Notes: generated by a model from the letters alone, not told the origin. Shown: positions 23,450-33,118, counted from the first letter of the stretch. The stretch is DNA of 64,000 nucleotides from Phascolarctobacterium_B sp045598345 (GCA_045598345.1 JAZLLX010000048.1:28033-92032); one strand, 5' to 3'. Numbers and translations: made by a program.

Positions 23450-26442
23450 GTATTGAAAGAACAAAAGAAAAAGATTTTGAAAGCGATATTGCAAGGCATT
23501 TGTGGTCGCCGGCGGGTGGTTATACACGCAACGAGGATATTTATATTGCCAAAGACGGTTTGTTCACCGACACCTTAATCCGTTTTGTGCAGAAGACCCA
23601 GCCGAAGGAATGGAAACGCTATGCCCAAATGAATACTTTGGACACGGAACAGAAGTTTGTTGCTGATTTCAATAACGCTTGCGACATTTATGGACTGTTA
23701 CACGTGTTGCGTCACGGTTTTAAGCACCGTGGCATCAGTTTCCGTGTGTGCTATTTCCGTCCGGCATCCGCTTTGAACCAGACAGAGGTAAATCTTTACG
23801 CCAAAAATGAGATTACCTGCAACCGTCAGTGGTTTTATTCCGATGATACCAATAAATCAGTGGATATGATGATTGCGGTGAACGGTATTCCGATTTTTGC
23901 TTTTGAACTGAAAAACCAATATACGGGGCAGACCGTGCAAAATGCCCAAAGGCAGTGGATGTATGACCGCAACCCCCGTGAAATTTGTTTTCAGTTCAAC
24001 AAACGGATTTTAGGGTATTTTTGTGTTGACCATACGGATGTTTTTATGACAACCAAGTTGGCGGGTAAAGATACCGTTTTTCTGCCGTTCAATCAGGGCA
24101 GTAATGGTGCCGGAAATGACGGCGGCAAGGGTAATCCGCCCAACCCGAATGGTTATCCGACCGCATATTTGTGGGAAGTGGTTTTTCAAAAGGAAAGTAT
24201 GTTGGATATTTTGCAAAAATTTATCCACTTGGACAAAGACAAGAAAGTGCTTGTGTTCCCACGCTATCACCAGTTGGATGTGGTGCGTAAATTGGTCAGT
24301 CAGGTGCAGACCGATGGGGCGGGCCACAATTATTTGATTCAGCATAGCGCAGGTTCAGGAAAAAGTAATTCCATTGCGTGGGTGGCATATCGTTTGGCAT
24401 CGTTATTTGATGAGGATGACAAGCCGGTTTTCCGCAGTGTGATTATTGTTACCGACCGCAGGGTGCTTGACCGGCAGTTGCAGGGAACAATATCCCAGTT
24501 TGAGCATGTTGAGGGAATGATTGATACGATTGATGAAAAGAAATCGTCCAAAGATTTGCGGGATGCGATTAACAATGGGGCAAGAATCATTGTTACCACT
24601 TTGCAAAAGTTTCCGGTTATTTACAAAGAGATAAATGCAGTGGCTGGCAAGAATTTTGCCGTTATTGTGGACGAGGCACATTCTTCGCAAACAGGCAGAA
24701 GTGCCGCCAAGTTAAAGGCGGCTTTGGCAGATACGGAAGATGCTTTAAAAGAATATGCAGAAATTGAAGAAAAAGAAGAATTGGCTGAGGAAGAAAAACA
24801 AGACAAACTGATGCAGGAACTTTTTCAGCAGGGCAGGCACAAAAACTTGTCGTTTTTTGCTTTTACGGCCACTCCCAAAGACAAAACTTTGGAATTGTTC
24901 GGCACAAGGTATGAGGACGGGTCTTTCCATCCGCTCCATGTATATAGTATGCGGCAGGCGATTGAAGAAGGGTTCATCCTTGATGTGTTGCAAAACTATA
25001 TGACTTATGAAACATATTATAAAATAGCCAATACTTCAGGTGATAATCCCGAAGTGCAGTCAAGCCGTGCTGTGCAGTTTATTCGTAAATTCAAAGATTT
25101 TCATCCGCAGAATATTATGGAAAAAACGAAAATTATTGTGGAGACATTTAGGGAGAATACTGCCAACAAAATTAAGGGTAATGGGAAAATGATGGTGGTA
25201 ACGGCTTCCCGTAAGGCGGCGGTAAGATTTTATCATGCCATAAAAAATTATGTGGCAGAAAACCATTATGACAACATTGAATGTTTGATTGCTTTTTCAG
25301 GTGAAGTTAAAGATAATGGGGTTGAATATACACAGGAAAAGTTAAACAAGCGGAAGGATGGGACATCAATCAGCGATGCCCAAACCAAGGCGGAATTTCA
25401 CGACAATTTTAATGTGCTGGTTGTGGCGGAAAAATATCAGACGGGGTTTGACGAGCCCTATCTGCATACCATGATTGTGGACAAGAAATTAAAAGGTGTG
25501 AAGGCGGTACAAACTTTGTCACGGCTTAACCGTATTTGCCCCAACAAAGAGGATACTTTCATTTTGGATTTTGTAAATAGCAAAGATGAAATCAAAGAAG
25601 CGTTTCAGCCGTTTTATCAGGAATTGTCATTGGAGCAGGAAGTAAATGCGGATTTGATGTATCGGGTTGTGGATGAATTGCATGGATATGCAATTTATGA
25701 CAATAAGGATATTCAGGCATTTTGCAAGATTTATTATGGAACTGAAAAACAAGACAATACGACACTTGGCAAAATGACCAGTGTTTTAACCCCTTGTGCC
25801 AATTTGTATAATGAAAAGACACAGGATGAAAGATATCAATTCAGGCGGAAACTGCGTTCCTTTATCAAAACCTATGGATTTGTTACACAAGTAACGAGAA
25901 TGTTTGACAAGGAGTTGCAACAGGAATATTCCTTCTGTTCCTATTTGTTAAAGTTGTTGCCGGCAGATGAAAAGGAGCCGATGGATTTGGAAGGTATGTT
26001 GGAACTTAAATATTATAAACTGCAAGAAACATTTAAGGGCAGCATTGGTTTGGAAAAGAAGGCCGCAACAATTAAACCTGCCGAGAAAAAGGGTAATGCG
26101 GCAATAGACCCCAAGGACTTTTTGGATGAAATTATAAAAAGAATCAATGACAAATATACGGGTTTGCTTAATGAGGGAGACAGAGTGGTCGTGGCGGCTA
26201 TGTACAGGAAACTTTCTAAAAATGAAAAGGCCATGAATTTGGCAAGGACTTCTGACCCGAAAATTTTTAAGGAAGCACAGTTCCCCAAGTTCTTTGACGA
26301 AGCGGCACAAGAAGGGTATATGGAATCCGAGGAAGCATATACTTCTATTTTCCAAAATGAGCAGAAATATAATGCAGTTATGCGTGTTTTGGCAGATATT
26401 GTTTTAAGGGAAGCAAGAAAAATCAGCGTTAAATCAATATAG
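23446..26442 (+). CDS. hsdR: Type I restriction endonuclease subunit
   Basis: HsdR translocates DNA and cuts it. The N-terminal nuclease carries D140...E154-L-K156 (FAFELKNQ), a PD-(D/E)xK site. The superfamily 2 translocase has Walker A AGSGKS (Lys 306), DEAH (409-412), FTATP, and QTGFDEP/RLNR motifs. The C-terminal helical part binds HsdM/HsdS. I chose ATG 23446, which overlaps the previous stop (ATGA), instead of the GTG 12 bases earlier, which is too close to GGAGG. All catalytic motifs are intact over about 998 residues. Confidence 0.96.
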   Translation: MSIERTKEKDFESDIARHLWSPAGGYTRNEDIYIAKDGLFTDTLIRFVQKTQPKEWKRYAQMNTLDTEQKFVADFNNACDIYGLLHVLRHGFKHRGISFRVCYFRPASALNQTEVNLYAKNEITCNRQWFYSDDTNKSVDMMIAVNGIPIFAFELKNQYTGQTVQNAQRQWMYDRNPREICFQFNKRILGYFCVDHTDVFMTTKLAGKDTVFLPFNQGSNGAGNDGGKGNPPNPNGYPTAYLWEVVFQKESMLDILQKFIHLDKDKKVLVFPRYHQLDVVRKLVSQVQTDGAGHNYLIQHSAGSGKSNSIAWVAYRLASLFDEDDKPVFRSVIIVTDRRVLDRQLQGTISQFEHVEGMIDTIDEKKSSKDLRDAINNGARIIVTTLQKFPVIYKEINAVAGKNFAVIVDEAHSSQTGRSAAKLKAALADTEDALKEYAEIEEKEELAEEEKQDKLMQELFQQGRHKNLSFFAFTATPKDKTLELFGTRYEDGSFHPLHVYSMRQAIEEGFILDVLQNYMTYETYYKIANTSGDNPEVQSSRAVQFIRKFKDFHPQNIMEKTKIIVETFRENTANKIKGNGKMMVVTASRKAAVRFYHAIKNYVAENHYDNIECLIAFSGEVKDNGVEYTQEKLNKRKDGTSISDAQTKAEFHDNFNVLVVAEKYQTGFDEPYLHTMIVDKKLKGVKAVQTLSRLNRICPNKEDTFILDFVNSKDEIKEAFQPFYQELSLEQEVNADLMYRVVDELHGYAIYDNKDIQAFCKIYYGTEKQDNTTLGKMTSVLTPCANLYNEKTQDERYQFRRKLRSFIKTYGFVTQVTRMFDKELQQEYSFCSYLLKLLPADEKEPMDLEGMLELKYYKLQETFKGSIGLEKKAATIKPAEKKGNAAIDPKDFLDEIIKRINDKYTGLLNEGDRVVVAAMYRKLSKNEKAMNLARTSDPKIFKEAQFPKFFDEAAQEGYMESEEAYTSIFQNEQKYNAVMRVLADIVLREARKISVKSI

Positions 26443-26496
26443 TTTAGTTTGTAAATGCTAAATTTGATAAACTTATTGCAATACACAAATTAAGAG

Positions 26497-26530
26497 AAAT
26501 TAGGAGTGCAATTCGCATTCCTAATTTTTT
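26497..26530 (+). terminator. Terminator after hsdR
   Basis: AAATTAGGAGTGC (26497-26509), loop AATTC, GCATTCCTAATTT (26515-26527), followed by T residues; one G-T wobble in a 13-bp stem. Confidence 0.8.
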
Positions 26531-26554
26531 GCAAAAAGCATTTGTAGATTTTTG

Positions 26555-26583
26555 TTGCATTATATATATACATAGTTTATAAT
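26555..26583 (+). promoter_or_regulatory. Promoter of the bamA/lpx operon
   Basis: TTGCAT (26555-26560), 17 bp, TATAAT (26578-26583). The leader to bamA is about 70 bases and ends in GAGGAGG. Confidence 0.6.
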
Positions 26584-26659
26584 ATACCATTATATGAAAG
26601 AGAGTGTGGAAAAATTTTAGCCGTCAGGGGACGGAATTTTAACTGATAGAGGAGGAAAA

Positions 26660-28699
26660 ATGAAAAAGAGCAAATATCGTAATTTGAGTTTGGCATTGAT
26701 GAGTTTGCTGATAGCGGTTCCGGTTTTTGCGGAAACCAATCCAAGCAAGGCATCTGTTCAGGACGGGGTTTATGTGCCTGATGTCAATTTGGTTGATTTG
26801 GAACGGGTGGTGGAATCCCCTCGTGAAAGAAAGGAACGTGAGGCACGGGGCGAGAAATTGCCGGCGGAAATTAACCCTCCGGTAATTGAAGAAGATGATT
26901 TAATTATCCGTGAAGCGGAGGAAGAGGCGCCCAAAGAACTGACTGAGGCACAAAAAGCATTGCTGCCCTATATCGGCAAGACCATTGTCAGCCAAAAAAT
27001 TTTAGGTAATGTTAATGTTACCGAAGAACAGGTAATGGCTATGTTGCGGCAAAAGAAAGGTATGCAACTGACTGAAGCAGGTGTCAATGAGGATTTGCGG
27101 GCCATTTATGATTCCGGATTTTTCTATGAGTTGCGTCCTGATTTCAAGATTGTCAATGGTGGAGTCAGCATTACCTACGAAGTTCACGAGAACCCAATCT
27201 ACAATGGTTTTGATATTCAAGGCAACACGATTATAGACCAGAAAAAGATTAATTCCTTGTTCAATATGCAACCCGGTCAGGTGGCAAACCTGCGTGAAAT
27301 CAATAAAGCAGTTGCTGATTTGGAAGAGGAATACCGTTCCAACGGTTATATTTTGGCTCGTGTAAATGATGCCCATTTGGATGATGAGGGTATTTTACGT
27401 GTTGATTTGAACGAAGGCATGGTGGAGGATTTTAAGGTTAAGGGAAATGTAAAATGCAAAGACAATGTTATTTTGCGTGAAATTACTTTGAAGAAGAATC
27501 ATCCTTTTAATGCGAAACTTGCCCGTCGTTCCATGCAAAGGATTCAAAATCTCGGTTATTTTGAAGATGTTAATATTAAGATGAATCCCGGCCAGGCACC
27601 CGGTGCAGTTGAGGTGGAGGTTGATGTCAAAGAAATGAACACCGGACAGTTCGGTATTGGTGCCGGCTACTCCAAAGCGGACGGATTTGTCGGGCAGCTG
27701 TCCATTGGTGACAAGAATCTCTTTGGACGTGGCGACAGTGCCAGCATCCGTTGGGAATTTGGCGGTGAAGACAACAAGAACTATGACTTCACTTATTCCA
27801 AACCTTGGATTGACAAGCATGAGACACGGATGACAATCAATTTGTACGATGTAACCAATGAATATGAAGATTATGATATTCATGCGAACAGTATTGCCCG
27901 TTATGATAAAAAACGCAGAGGTCAGGAACTGACTTTCAGCCGGAGGGCGGAGAATGAATTTATCAGCAATTATGTAACATTGAAGAATCGTGATGATATC
28001 TATAGGGGAATGGCAGATGATTACAAACGTGATTTCCAGTACTATGAGGATAAGTACAATAACCATCTTAACAGTGATAAAATAAAGAGTTACTACCCGA
28101 AGGATTACAGAGATCGTAGGGATGAGAACTTTGGTAAGACGAGATCCATTACATTAGGACGTATTTTTGATAACCGTGACAACATTTATGACCCCCATGA
28201 AGGCAAGCGTTTGGCGTTTAGTATTGAAGATGCCCATGCTTTAGGTGGGGATTTCAAATTTACAAAATATACGGTGGATACCAGATATTACTTCCGTGGT
28301 GGCGGGGAAAATGTTTGGGCATTAAACCTTATGGGCGGTTATGCCAGCGGAGATATGCCGCTTAGTCAGCGCTTTAGCATGGGTGGTAGTGAAACCTTAC
28401 GCGGTTTTGAAGATGACCAGTTCCGTGGTAACAGTATGTTGAAGGGGACATTGGAATACCGTTTCCCCATTGTTAAAAAGATTCAGGGCGTGGTGTTTAA
28501 TGATAATGGCTATGCCTGGGATAAACGCTTTGAAGACAGGTTCCATTTAGGAGATACCAAGAGTTCTGTAGGTTTGGGCCTGCGTATCAATTCGCCCTTA
28601 GGCCCGATTCGTTTGGACTATGGCTGGCAGGTTCGCCGTAACGGTGATGATTCCGGCAGCCGTGGCAAGTTCCACTTCAGTTTTGGCGGACAATTCTAA
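26660..28699 (+). CDS. bamA: Outer membrane protein assembly factor BamA (Omp85)
   Basis: BamA folds beta-barrel proteins into the outer membrane. A signal peptide (residues 1-24, ending PVFA) is followed by a charged linker, three POTRA domains (about 95-330; for example FDIQGNTIIDQKKINSLFNM and FKVKGNVKCKDNVILREI), and a C-terminal 16-strand barrel with the LRGF motif (GSETLRGFED) and a terminal phenylalanine. Proteobacterial BamA has five POTRAs. The gene opens the outer-membrane/lipid A block and is followed by two Skp-like genes, the classical bamA-skp-lpxD order. Confidence 0.95.
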   Translation: MKKSKYRNLSLALMSLLIAVPVFAETNPSKASVQDGVYVPDVNLVDLERVVESPRERKEREARGEKLPAEINPPVIEEDDLIIREAEEEAPKELTEAQKALLPYIGKTIVSQKILGNVNVTEEQVMAMLRQKKGMQLTEAGVNEDLRAIYDSGFFYELRPDFKIVNGGVSITYEVHENPIYNGFDIQGNTIIDQKKINSLFNMQPGQVANLREINKAVADLEEEYRSNGYILARVNDAHLDDEGILRVDLNEGMVEDFKVKGNVKCKDNVILREITLKKNHPFNAKLARRSMQRIQNLGYFEDVNIKMNPGQAPGAVEVEVDVKEMNTGQFGIGAGYSKADGFVGQLSIGDKNLFGRGDSASIRWEFGGEDNKNYDFTYSKPWIDKHETRMTINLYDVTNEYEDYDIHANSIARYDKKRRGQELTFSRRAENEFISNYVTLKNRDDIYRGMADDYKRDFQYYEDKYNNHLNSDKIKSYYPKDYRDRRDENFGKTRSITLGRIFDNRDNIYDPHEGKRLAFSIEDAHALGGDFKFTKYTVDTRYYFRGGGENVWALNLMGGYASGDMPLSQRFSMGGSETLRGFEDDQFRGNSMLKGTLEYRFPIVKKIQGVVFNDNGYAWDKRFEDRFHLGDTKSSVGLGLRINSPLGPIRLDYGWQVRRNGDDSGSRGKFHFSFGGQF

Positions 28700-28729
28700 T
28701 TTGATTTTGAGAAAGAAGGTTGAATTATT

Positions 28730-29209
28730 ATGATGAATTTATTTGGCGGAAAGAGAATGGCAAGGGTTTTGGACATTTTTATCGCTGTTTTGTTTTTGGT
28801 CGGTTGTTTTGCATTCAGTATGAATCAGAGCAGTTTTGGCAGCTCCAGTGTTGCTGAAGCGGCTGCCAACAGTGCTATTGGTGTAGTAGATTTTCAGCGT
28901 TTGATAACTTCTGCCCCCAATATTGACAATGTGCGTACAACTATGAGAAACGAAGTTGCTGCAGCGGAGAAGGATTTTGCCAATAAAGCAAAATCTATGA
29001 GTGAGCAGGAAAAACAAAATTTTGGTAAGCAGTTACAAACACGCTTAATGAACAGGGAAAATGAGTTAATGACTCCTGTGTTGAACTCAATCAATGCGGC
29101 TATTAAATCCGTTGCCAACAAGAAGGGTTTAAGCGTTGTGGTTCACAAGAATGTGGTTGTTTTGGGCGGACTGGATATCACTGAAGAAGTTGTAAAAGCA
29201 ATGAAATGA
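28730..29209 (+). CDS. Skp/OmpH-family periplasmic chaperone
   Basis: A 159-residue OmpH-family protein. An N-terminal hydrophobic segment (VLDIFIAVLFLVGCFAFS) acts as signal or anchor. Then comes IGVVDFQRLITSAPN, the family's first strand, and a long charged helix pair, ending GGLDITEEVVKAMK. Skp holds unfolded outer-membrane proteins on their way to BamA. LVGC could be a lipobox, but the aromatic residues after it and the long N-terminal stretch make a cleaved or uncleaved signal equally possible. Confidence 0.88.
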   Translation: MMNLFGGKRMARVLDIFIAVLFLVGCFAFSMNQSSFGSSSVAEAAANSAIGVVDFQRLITSAPNIDNVRTTMRNEVAAAEKDFANKAKSMSEQEKQNFGKQLQTRLMNRENELMTPVLNSINAAIKSVANKKGLSVVVHKNVVVLGGLDITEEVVKAMK

Positions 29210-29210
29210 G

Positions 29211-29257
29211 TTCAGGTATCGGGTACCAGGTTTTAGGAGTTAGAGGTTAGGGATCAG
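29211..29257. repeat. AGG-type heptamer tract between the two skp-like genes
   Basis: Consecutive 7-bp units of the form TCAGGTA, TCGGGTA, CCAGGTT, TTAGGAG, TTAGAGG, TTAGGGA. It starts two bases after a stop codon and reaches the next start, so its AGG units may serve as the ribosome-binding site. Confidence 0.8.
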
Positions 29258-29665
29258 ATGGTTAAAAATTTAGTTATAACTTTTTTGTTAGTACTTTCAA
29301 TCGCCTTGGTTGGATGTGGCAGGAGTTCTGATTTTGGCGTTGTTGATTTGGCTAAGGTGGAAAGTGAATCTGCCCAGCTGAAATCCATTCGTGAAGAAGG
29401 GATTAAGGAATTGGGTAATCTGCAAAAAGAGATGGAGAAAGCACTGAAAAACAAATCTGGGGATGCTAAAGCAAAAATTATTGCGGACTATCAGGCCAGG
29501 GCTCAGGTGGTACAGGGGAATATGGCCAACAGAATGCGTAACCAGTTGGATGGTGCGGTGCATCAGGTGGCACAGAAACATGGGTTAGGTGCAGTTTTGG
29601 CAAAGGAAGCAGTTCCAGATGGAGGAACTGACCTTACAGCAGAAGTTTTGGAAGTTTTGAAATAG
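29258..29665 (+). CDS. Second Skp/OmpH-like protein, predicted lipoprotein
   Basis: A 135-residue paralogue with a clear lipobox (IALVGC, Cys at about residue 20) after a hydrophobic signal, then FGVVDLAKVESESAQL and a charged helical body, ending GGTDLTAEVLEVLK like its neighbour. Lipidation would tether the chaperone to a membrane, unlike soluble Skp. It ends one base before lpxD. Confidence 0.87.
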   Translation: MVKNLVITFLLVLSIALVGCGRSSDFGVVDLAKVESESAQLKSIREEGIKELGNLQKEMEKALKNKSGDAKAKIIADYQARAQVVQGNMANRMRNQLDGAVHQVAQKHGLGAVLAKEAVPDGGTDLTAEVLEVLK

Positions 29666-29666
29666 T

Positions 29667-30689
29667 ATGCAGAAAACAGTTCAAGAGATTGCCAAATTGG
29701 TAAATGGCAGCTTGGAAAATGATAATCCTGAATTGGTTATAACAGGGGTGAACGGTTTGGTAGAGGCAGGACCTACGGAAGTAAGTTTTGCAGTACCACC
29801 CTATGTTGACGAATGTCACAGGTCAAAGGCAGGTGTTATGCTGCTTGCTTTTGACGACAGAAAATTAGAGGATCGTCCAGTCATCCGGGTAGAAAATCCC
29901 CGGGTGGCTTTTGCTGTTTTATTGGAAGTTTTTCGTCCTCAGGCAGATGTGGAAAGAACGGTGAGCCAATATGCTTTTGTTCATCCCACCGCTAAATTGG
30001 GCAAAAATGTGGCAGTACAGGCCTTTGCTTATATTGACGCCGGGGCAGAGATTGGCGACAATTCAGTGATTGCCGCCCATGCTTTTGTAGGTAAAAATGC
30101 AAAAATAGGTGCTGACTGTTTTCTATATCCCAATGCAACAGTACGGGAAGATTGTGTTCTTTGTAACAAAGTGATTTTACAGGCAGGGGCTGTGGTCGGT
30201 GGGGACGGATTTGGTTTTGTTACCCAGCCGGACGGCAGGCATACCAAGGTTTTGCAAACGGGAAATGTGATTATTGAGGATGATGTAGAAATAGGGTGCA
30301 ACAGCACAGTTGATAGGGCAACGGTGGGACATACCATTGTGGGAAAAGGTACAAAAATAGATAATTTAGTTCATTTGGGACATAATGTAATTGTTGGTAA
30401 AAATTGTTTTCTTTGTGCTCAAGTTGGGGTTGCCGGCAGTACGGTAATTGGGGACAACAATACCTTTGCTGGGCAGGTAGCGGTGAACGGGCATATTAAG
30501 ATTGGGAATAACAATCTTTTTGCCGGCAGGACCGGCATTACCAAAAATGTTGGCGATAATATGCAAATGGGGGGCTTCCCAGAACGGCCACTTAAGGAAT
30601 GGATGCGGCATGAGGCGTGGCTGAACAAGATTGAAGCACTGAGCAAGCGTGTGAAAGAGTTGGAACAAAGAGTAAATAATTTGGAATAA
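29667..30689 (+). CDS. lpxD: UDP-3-O-acylglucosamine N-acyltransferase
   Basis: LpxD adds the N-linked hydroxyacyl chain, the third step of lipid A synthesis. The N-terminal uridine-binding domain is followed by a left-handed beta helix of hexapeptide repeats (about residues 100-300) with the catalytic neighbourhood HLGHNVIVGKN and VGGDGFGFV, and a C-terminal helix (SKRVKELEQRVNNLE). The 340-residue length is standard. Confidence 0.95.
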   Translation: MQKTVQEIAKLVNGSLENDNPELVITGVNGLVEAGPTEVSFAVPPYVDECHRSKAGVMLLAFDDRKLEDRPVIRVENPRVAFAVLLEVFRPQADVERTVSQYAFVHPTAKLGKNVAVQAFAYIDAGAEIGDNSVIAAHAFVGKNAKIGADCFLYPNATVREDCVLCNKVILQAGAVVGGDGFGFVTQPDGRHTKVLQTGNVIIEDDVEIGCNSTVDRATVGHTIVGKGTKIDNLVHLGHNVIVGKNCFLCAQVGVAGSTVIGDNNTFAGQVAVNGHIKIGNNNLFAGRTGITKNVGDNMQMGGFPERPLKEWMRHEAWLNKIEALSKRVKELEQRVNNLE

Positions 30690-30811
30690 AGGTCAAAGAA
30701 TAAAGAACAAATATGGTAGAATGTTCCTGTGATTGAAATTGGGAATTTTGCGTAGCAAAATTTTCGTTATTTATTCTTTGACATTTGACATTTGACATTT
30801 GTTCTTTGAAT
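30690..30811. repeat. Short repeat element between lpxD and lpxL
   Basis: Heptamers AAAGAAT, AAAGAAC, then ATGGTAGAATGTTCC and CTGTGATT (about 30711-30734), hairpin AATTTTGC-GTA-GCAAAATT (30744-30762), then TGACATT heptamers (three perfect units near 30778-30800). The heptamers on the right, reverse-complemented, are of the same AAANNNN type as those on the left, so the whole element can fold back. Confidence 0.75.
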
Positions 30812-30826
30812 AAGGGGTTATGGTTT

Positions 30827-31732
30827 GTGATTGGTTATTGGTTAGTTAAGTTCGTAAGTAAGATTTTGTGCTGTTTGCCTGCTGGTTTGCAGCAGAAAAT
30901 TGGAAATATATTGGGAAATATTGCCTTAAAGTTTTGTCCTGAATGGCGTTTGGATATGGCCATGGCAAATATTTGTGAATGTTTAGGTCTTGATAAGGAC
31001 GAAGCGGACAAAATAGCCAAAGAGAGCGTTAAACGCTTTGGCAGGATGGCGGTGGAAGTCCTTTGCTTTCCTAATCTGAACAAGGATAATATTCTTGATT
31101 CTGTGGATATGGAAGGTCTTGAACATTTGCAAAATGCTTATGCTTTGGATAAGGGATTTATCATGGTTACAGGGCATTTCGGTAATTGGGAAATGTTGGG
31201 GGCCATTGTAGCACTTTTGGGTTATCCTTTGCTGTCCATAGTCAGGCATCAAAATCAAGGCAGTATGAACCGGCTGATAAATGAATACAGGGAAATGGTT
31301 GGTCAGACCATTGCTTATAATCGTGGGGAAAACAATCTTTTGCAGATTGTGCGGATGTTAAAACAAAAAAAGATTGTTGGGATTTTGTATGATCAGGATA
31401 CCAATGATATTGGTGTAAAGTTGGATTTGTTCGGGAAAACTTGTGTCGTTCCTGACGGGGCAGTGGCATTAAGCCGAATTAACAAAGCCCCCATTGTGCC
31501 GATTTTTATTCATAACAGAGATGAAGGAAAATTTAAAGTTAGAATTTATCCGGCACTTATTTGTGAAAGTAAAGACAAATATGATGATGTTATGAGGGAA
31601 TTAGTAGATATTCTTGAGCAGGAAGTTCGGGAAGATCCGGCAATGTGGTTTTGGGTACATGACCGTTGGAAAGACGGGCATCAAAGATTTGATAAAGAAT
31701 ATGACGAAAACAAGCACGGGCATCATCCGTAA
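30827..31732 (+). CDS. LpxL/HtrB-type lipid A acyltransferase
   Basis: This membrane-associated enzyme adds a secondary acyl chain to lipid A or its precursor. The catalytic HX4E is TGHFGNWE, followed by VRHQNQGSMNRLINEYR, GILYDQDTND and VPDGAVALSR, ending with WFWVHDRWK. The frame is open further upstream into a heptamer tract. I prefer GTG 30827 after AAGGGG because the residues upstream of it derive from the repeat. A second homologue is fused to LptC at 62.2 kb. Confidence 0.9.
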   Translation: MIGYWLVKFVSKILCCLPAGLQQKIGNILGNIALKFCPEWRLDMAMANICECLGLDKDEADKIAKESVKRFGRMAVEVLCFPNLNKDNILDSVDMEGLEHLQNAYALDKGFIMVTGHFGNWEMLGAIVALLGYPLLSIVRHQNQGSMNRLINEYREMVGQTIAYNRGENNLLQIVRMLKQKKIVGILYDQDTNDIGVKLDLFGKTCVVPDGAVALSRINKAPIVPIFIHNRDEGKFKVRIYPALICESKDKYDDVMRELVDILEQEVREDPAMWFWVHDRWKDGHQRFDKEYDENKHGHHP

Positions 31733-31780
31733 TTAGGGGATAGGTATTAGGGATCAGGTGTCAGGTACGAGGTTAGGGAA
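31733..31780. repeat. AGG-type heptamer tract before lpxC
   Basis: Units such as AGGTATT, AGGGATC, AGGTGTC, AGGTACG, AGGTTAG follow the lpxL stop directly and reach the lpxC ribosome-binding site, extending the apparent lpxC frame upstream. Confidence 0.75.
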
Positions 31781-31790
31781 GGCGGGAAAA

Positions 31791-32618
31791 ATGAAACAAA
31801 AAACTTTAGCAAAGGCAATTACATATAGTGGCAACGGGTTGCACAGCGGTCTGAAAGTTACTATGACTTTGCAACCGGCACCGGTTAATAGCGGTGTGGT
31901 TTATAAACGGGTGGATTTGCAAAATCAACCCATAATCCATGTCAGACCTGATTTGGTCAGCAGTACCGTAAGGGCAACCACAATCACGGAAAACGGGGCG
32001 GAAGTTTTCACTGTGGAACATTTGATGGCGGCACTCAGTATGATGGGTGTGGATAATGTGGTGGTGGAAATGGATTCGCCGGAACCGCCTGTGACGGACG
32101 GCAGTGCCAAAGTTTTTTGTGATTTAATCAAGCAGGCAGGACTGGTGGAACAGGAAGCGGAAAAAACAATTTATGCGGTGGACAAGGATTTTTCCGTGTA
32201 TGACGGGGAACGCTATATTATTGTCAAACCCTATGATGGTTACAGAATTTCCTTCACATCCATTAACAAACACCCTTTGTTGGGAACCCAGTATTTTGAT
32301 TTGACATTGAATCAGGAAAGTTTTGAAAAAGAAATAATGAGCGCCAGAACCGTGGCATTTGTGGAAGAACTGGAAATGTTGAAGAAACTTGGCTTGGGCA
32401 AAGGCGGAAATTTGGAAAATTGCGTGGTGTTTGACAAGGATAAAATTCTCAGCAAACCACGTTTTGATAATGAATTAATCCGTCATAAGATTTTGGATGT
32501 GATTGGGGATTTATATCTTTTGGGCAGTATTAAAGCCCATGTAATTTGTGTTACTACAGGGCATGCTTTTAACAGTGCCGTAGCAAAACAAATTCAGTTG
32601 TACAGAGAAGGTAAGTAA
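31791..32618 (+). CDS. lpxC: UDP-3-O-acyl-N-acetylglucosamine deacetylase
   Basis: LpxC is the zinc-dependent committed step of lipid A synthesis. Visible family motifs are YSGNGLHSG, the zinc-site TVEHLMAAL, SPEPPVTDGSA, RHKILDVIGDLYLLG (His and Asp ligands) and TGHAFNSAV (catalytic His). I place the start at ATG 31791 (MKQKTLAKAI) after GGAAGGCGGG. An in-frame GTG at 31758 lies within the heptamer tract and would add 11 residues unlike the family. It ends one base before fabZ. Confidence 0.95.
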   Translation: MKQKTLAKAITYSGNGLHSGLKVTMTLQPAPVNSGVVYKRVDLQNQPIIHVRPDLVSSTVRATTITENGAEVFTVEHLMAALSMMGVDNVVVEMDSPEPPVTDGSAKVFCDLIKQAGLVEQEAEKTIYAVDKDFSVYDGERYIIVKPYDGYRISFTSINKHPLLGTQYFDLTLNQESFEKEIMSARTVAFVEELEMLKKLGLGKGGNLENCVVFDKDKILSKPRFDNELIRHKILDVIGDLYLLGSIKAHVICVTTGHAFNSAVAKQIQLYREGK

Positions 32619-32619
32619 A

Positions 32620-33105
32620 ATGGGAGCAGAGCAAAATACACCAAATTATCAGCAGATGCCGGCATTGCTTGACTATGCGGAGATTAAAAAAGTCCTTCCG
32701 CACCGTTATCCAATGCTTTTGGTGGACAGGATTGTGGAACTGGAACCAATGAAACGGGCGGTGGGAATCAAATGTGTTACGGGGAATGAAGAATTTTTCC
32801 AAGGGCATTTCCCCAATTACCCGATTATGCCGGGCGTATTGCTGATAGAAGCCATGGCACAGGTGGGGGGCATTGCGTTGATGTTCCCGGAGGAAAACCG
32901 TAATAAAATGGCGGTTTTTGGCCGGATTAACAAAGCAAAATTCAAACGTCAGGTTGTTCCGGGTGATGTATTGGTTACGGAAGCGATTATAACCCGAGTT
33001 GTGAAAAACACTATGGGCATTGTAAAATGTGTGGGAAAAGTGGACGGTCAGGTGGCATGTGAATGTGAATGTCACTTTGCCTTAGTCCAACCCAAAGATA
33101 ATTGA
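32620..33105 (+). CDS. fabZ: 3-hydroxyacyl-ACP dehydratase
   Basis: FabZ dehydrates 3-hydroxyacyl-ACP and competes with LpxA for the same substrate, which explains its place in lipid A clusters. LPHRYPMLLVDRI, GHFPNYPIMPGVLLIEAMAQ (catalytic His and Glu) and a hot-dog fold of 161 residues are typical, with a slightly long N-terminus. lpxC and lpxA flank it closely. Confidence 0.96.
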   Translation: MGAEQNTPNYQQMPALLDYAEIKKVLPHRYPMLLVDRIVELEPMKRAVGIKCVTGNEEFFQGHFPNYPIMPGVLLIEAMAQVGGIALMFPEENRNKMAVFGRINKAKFKRQVVPGDVLVTEAIITRVVKNTMGIVKCVGKVDGQVACECECHFALVQPKDN

Positions 33106-33118
33106 TGGAGGGTAGAAG

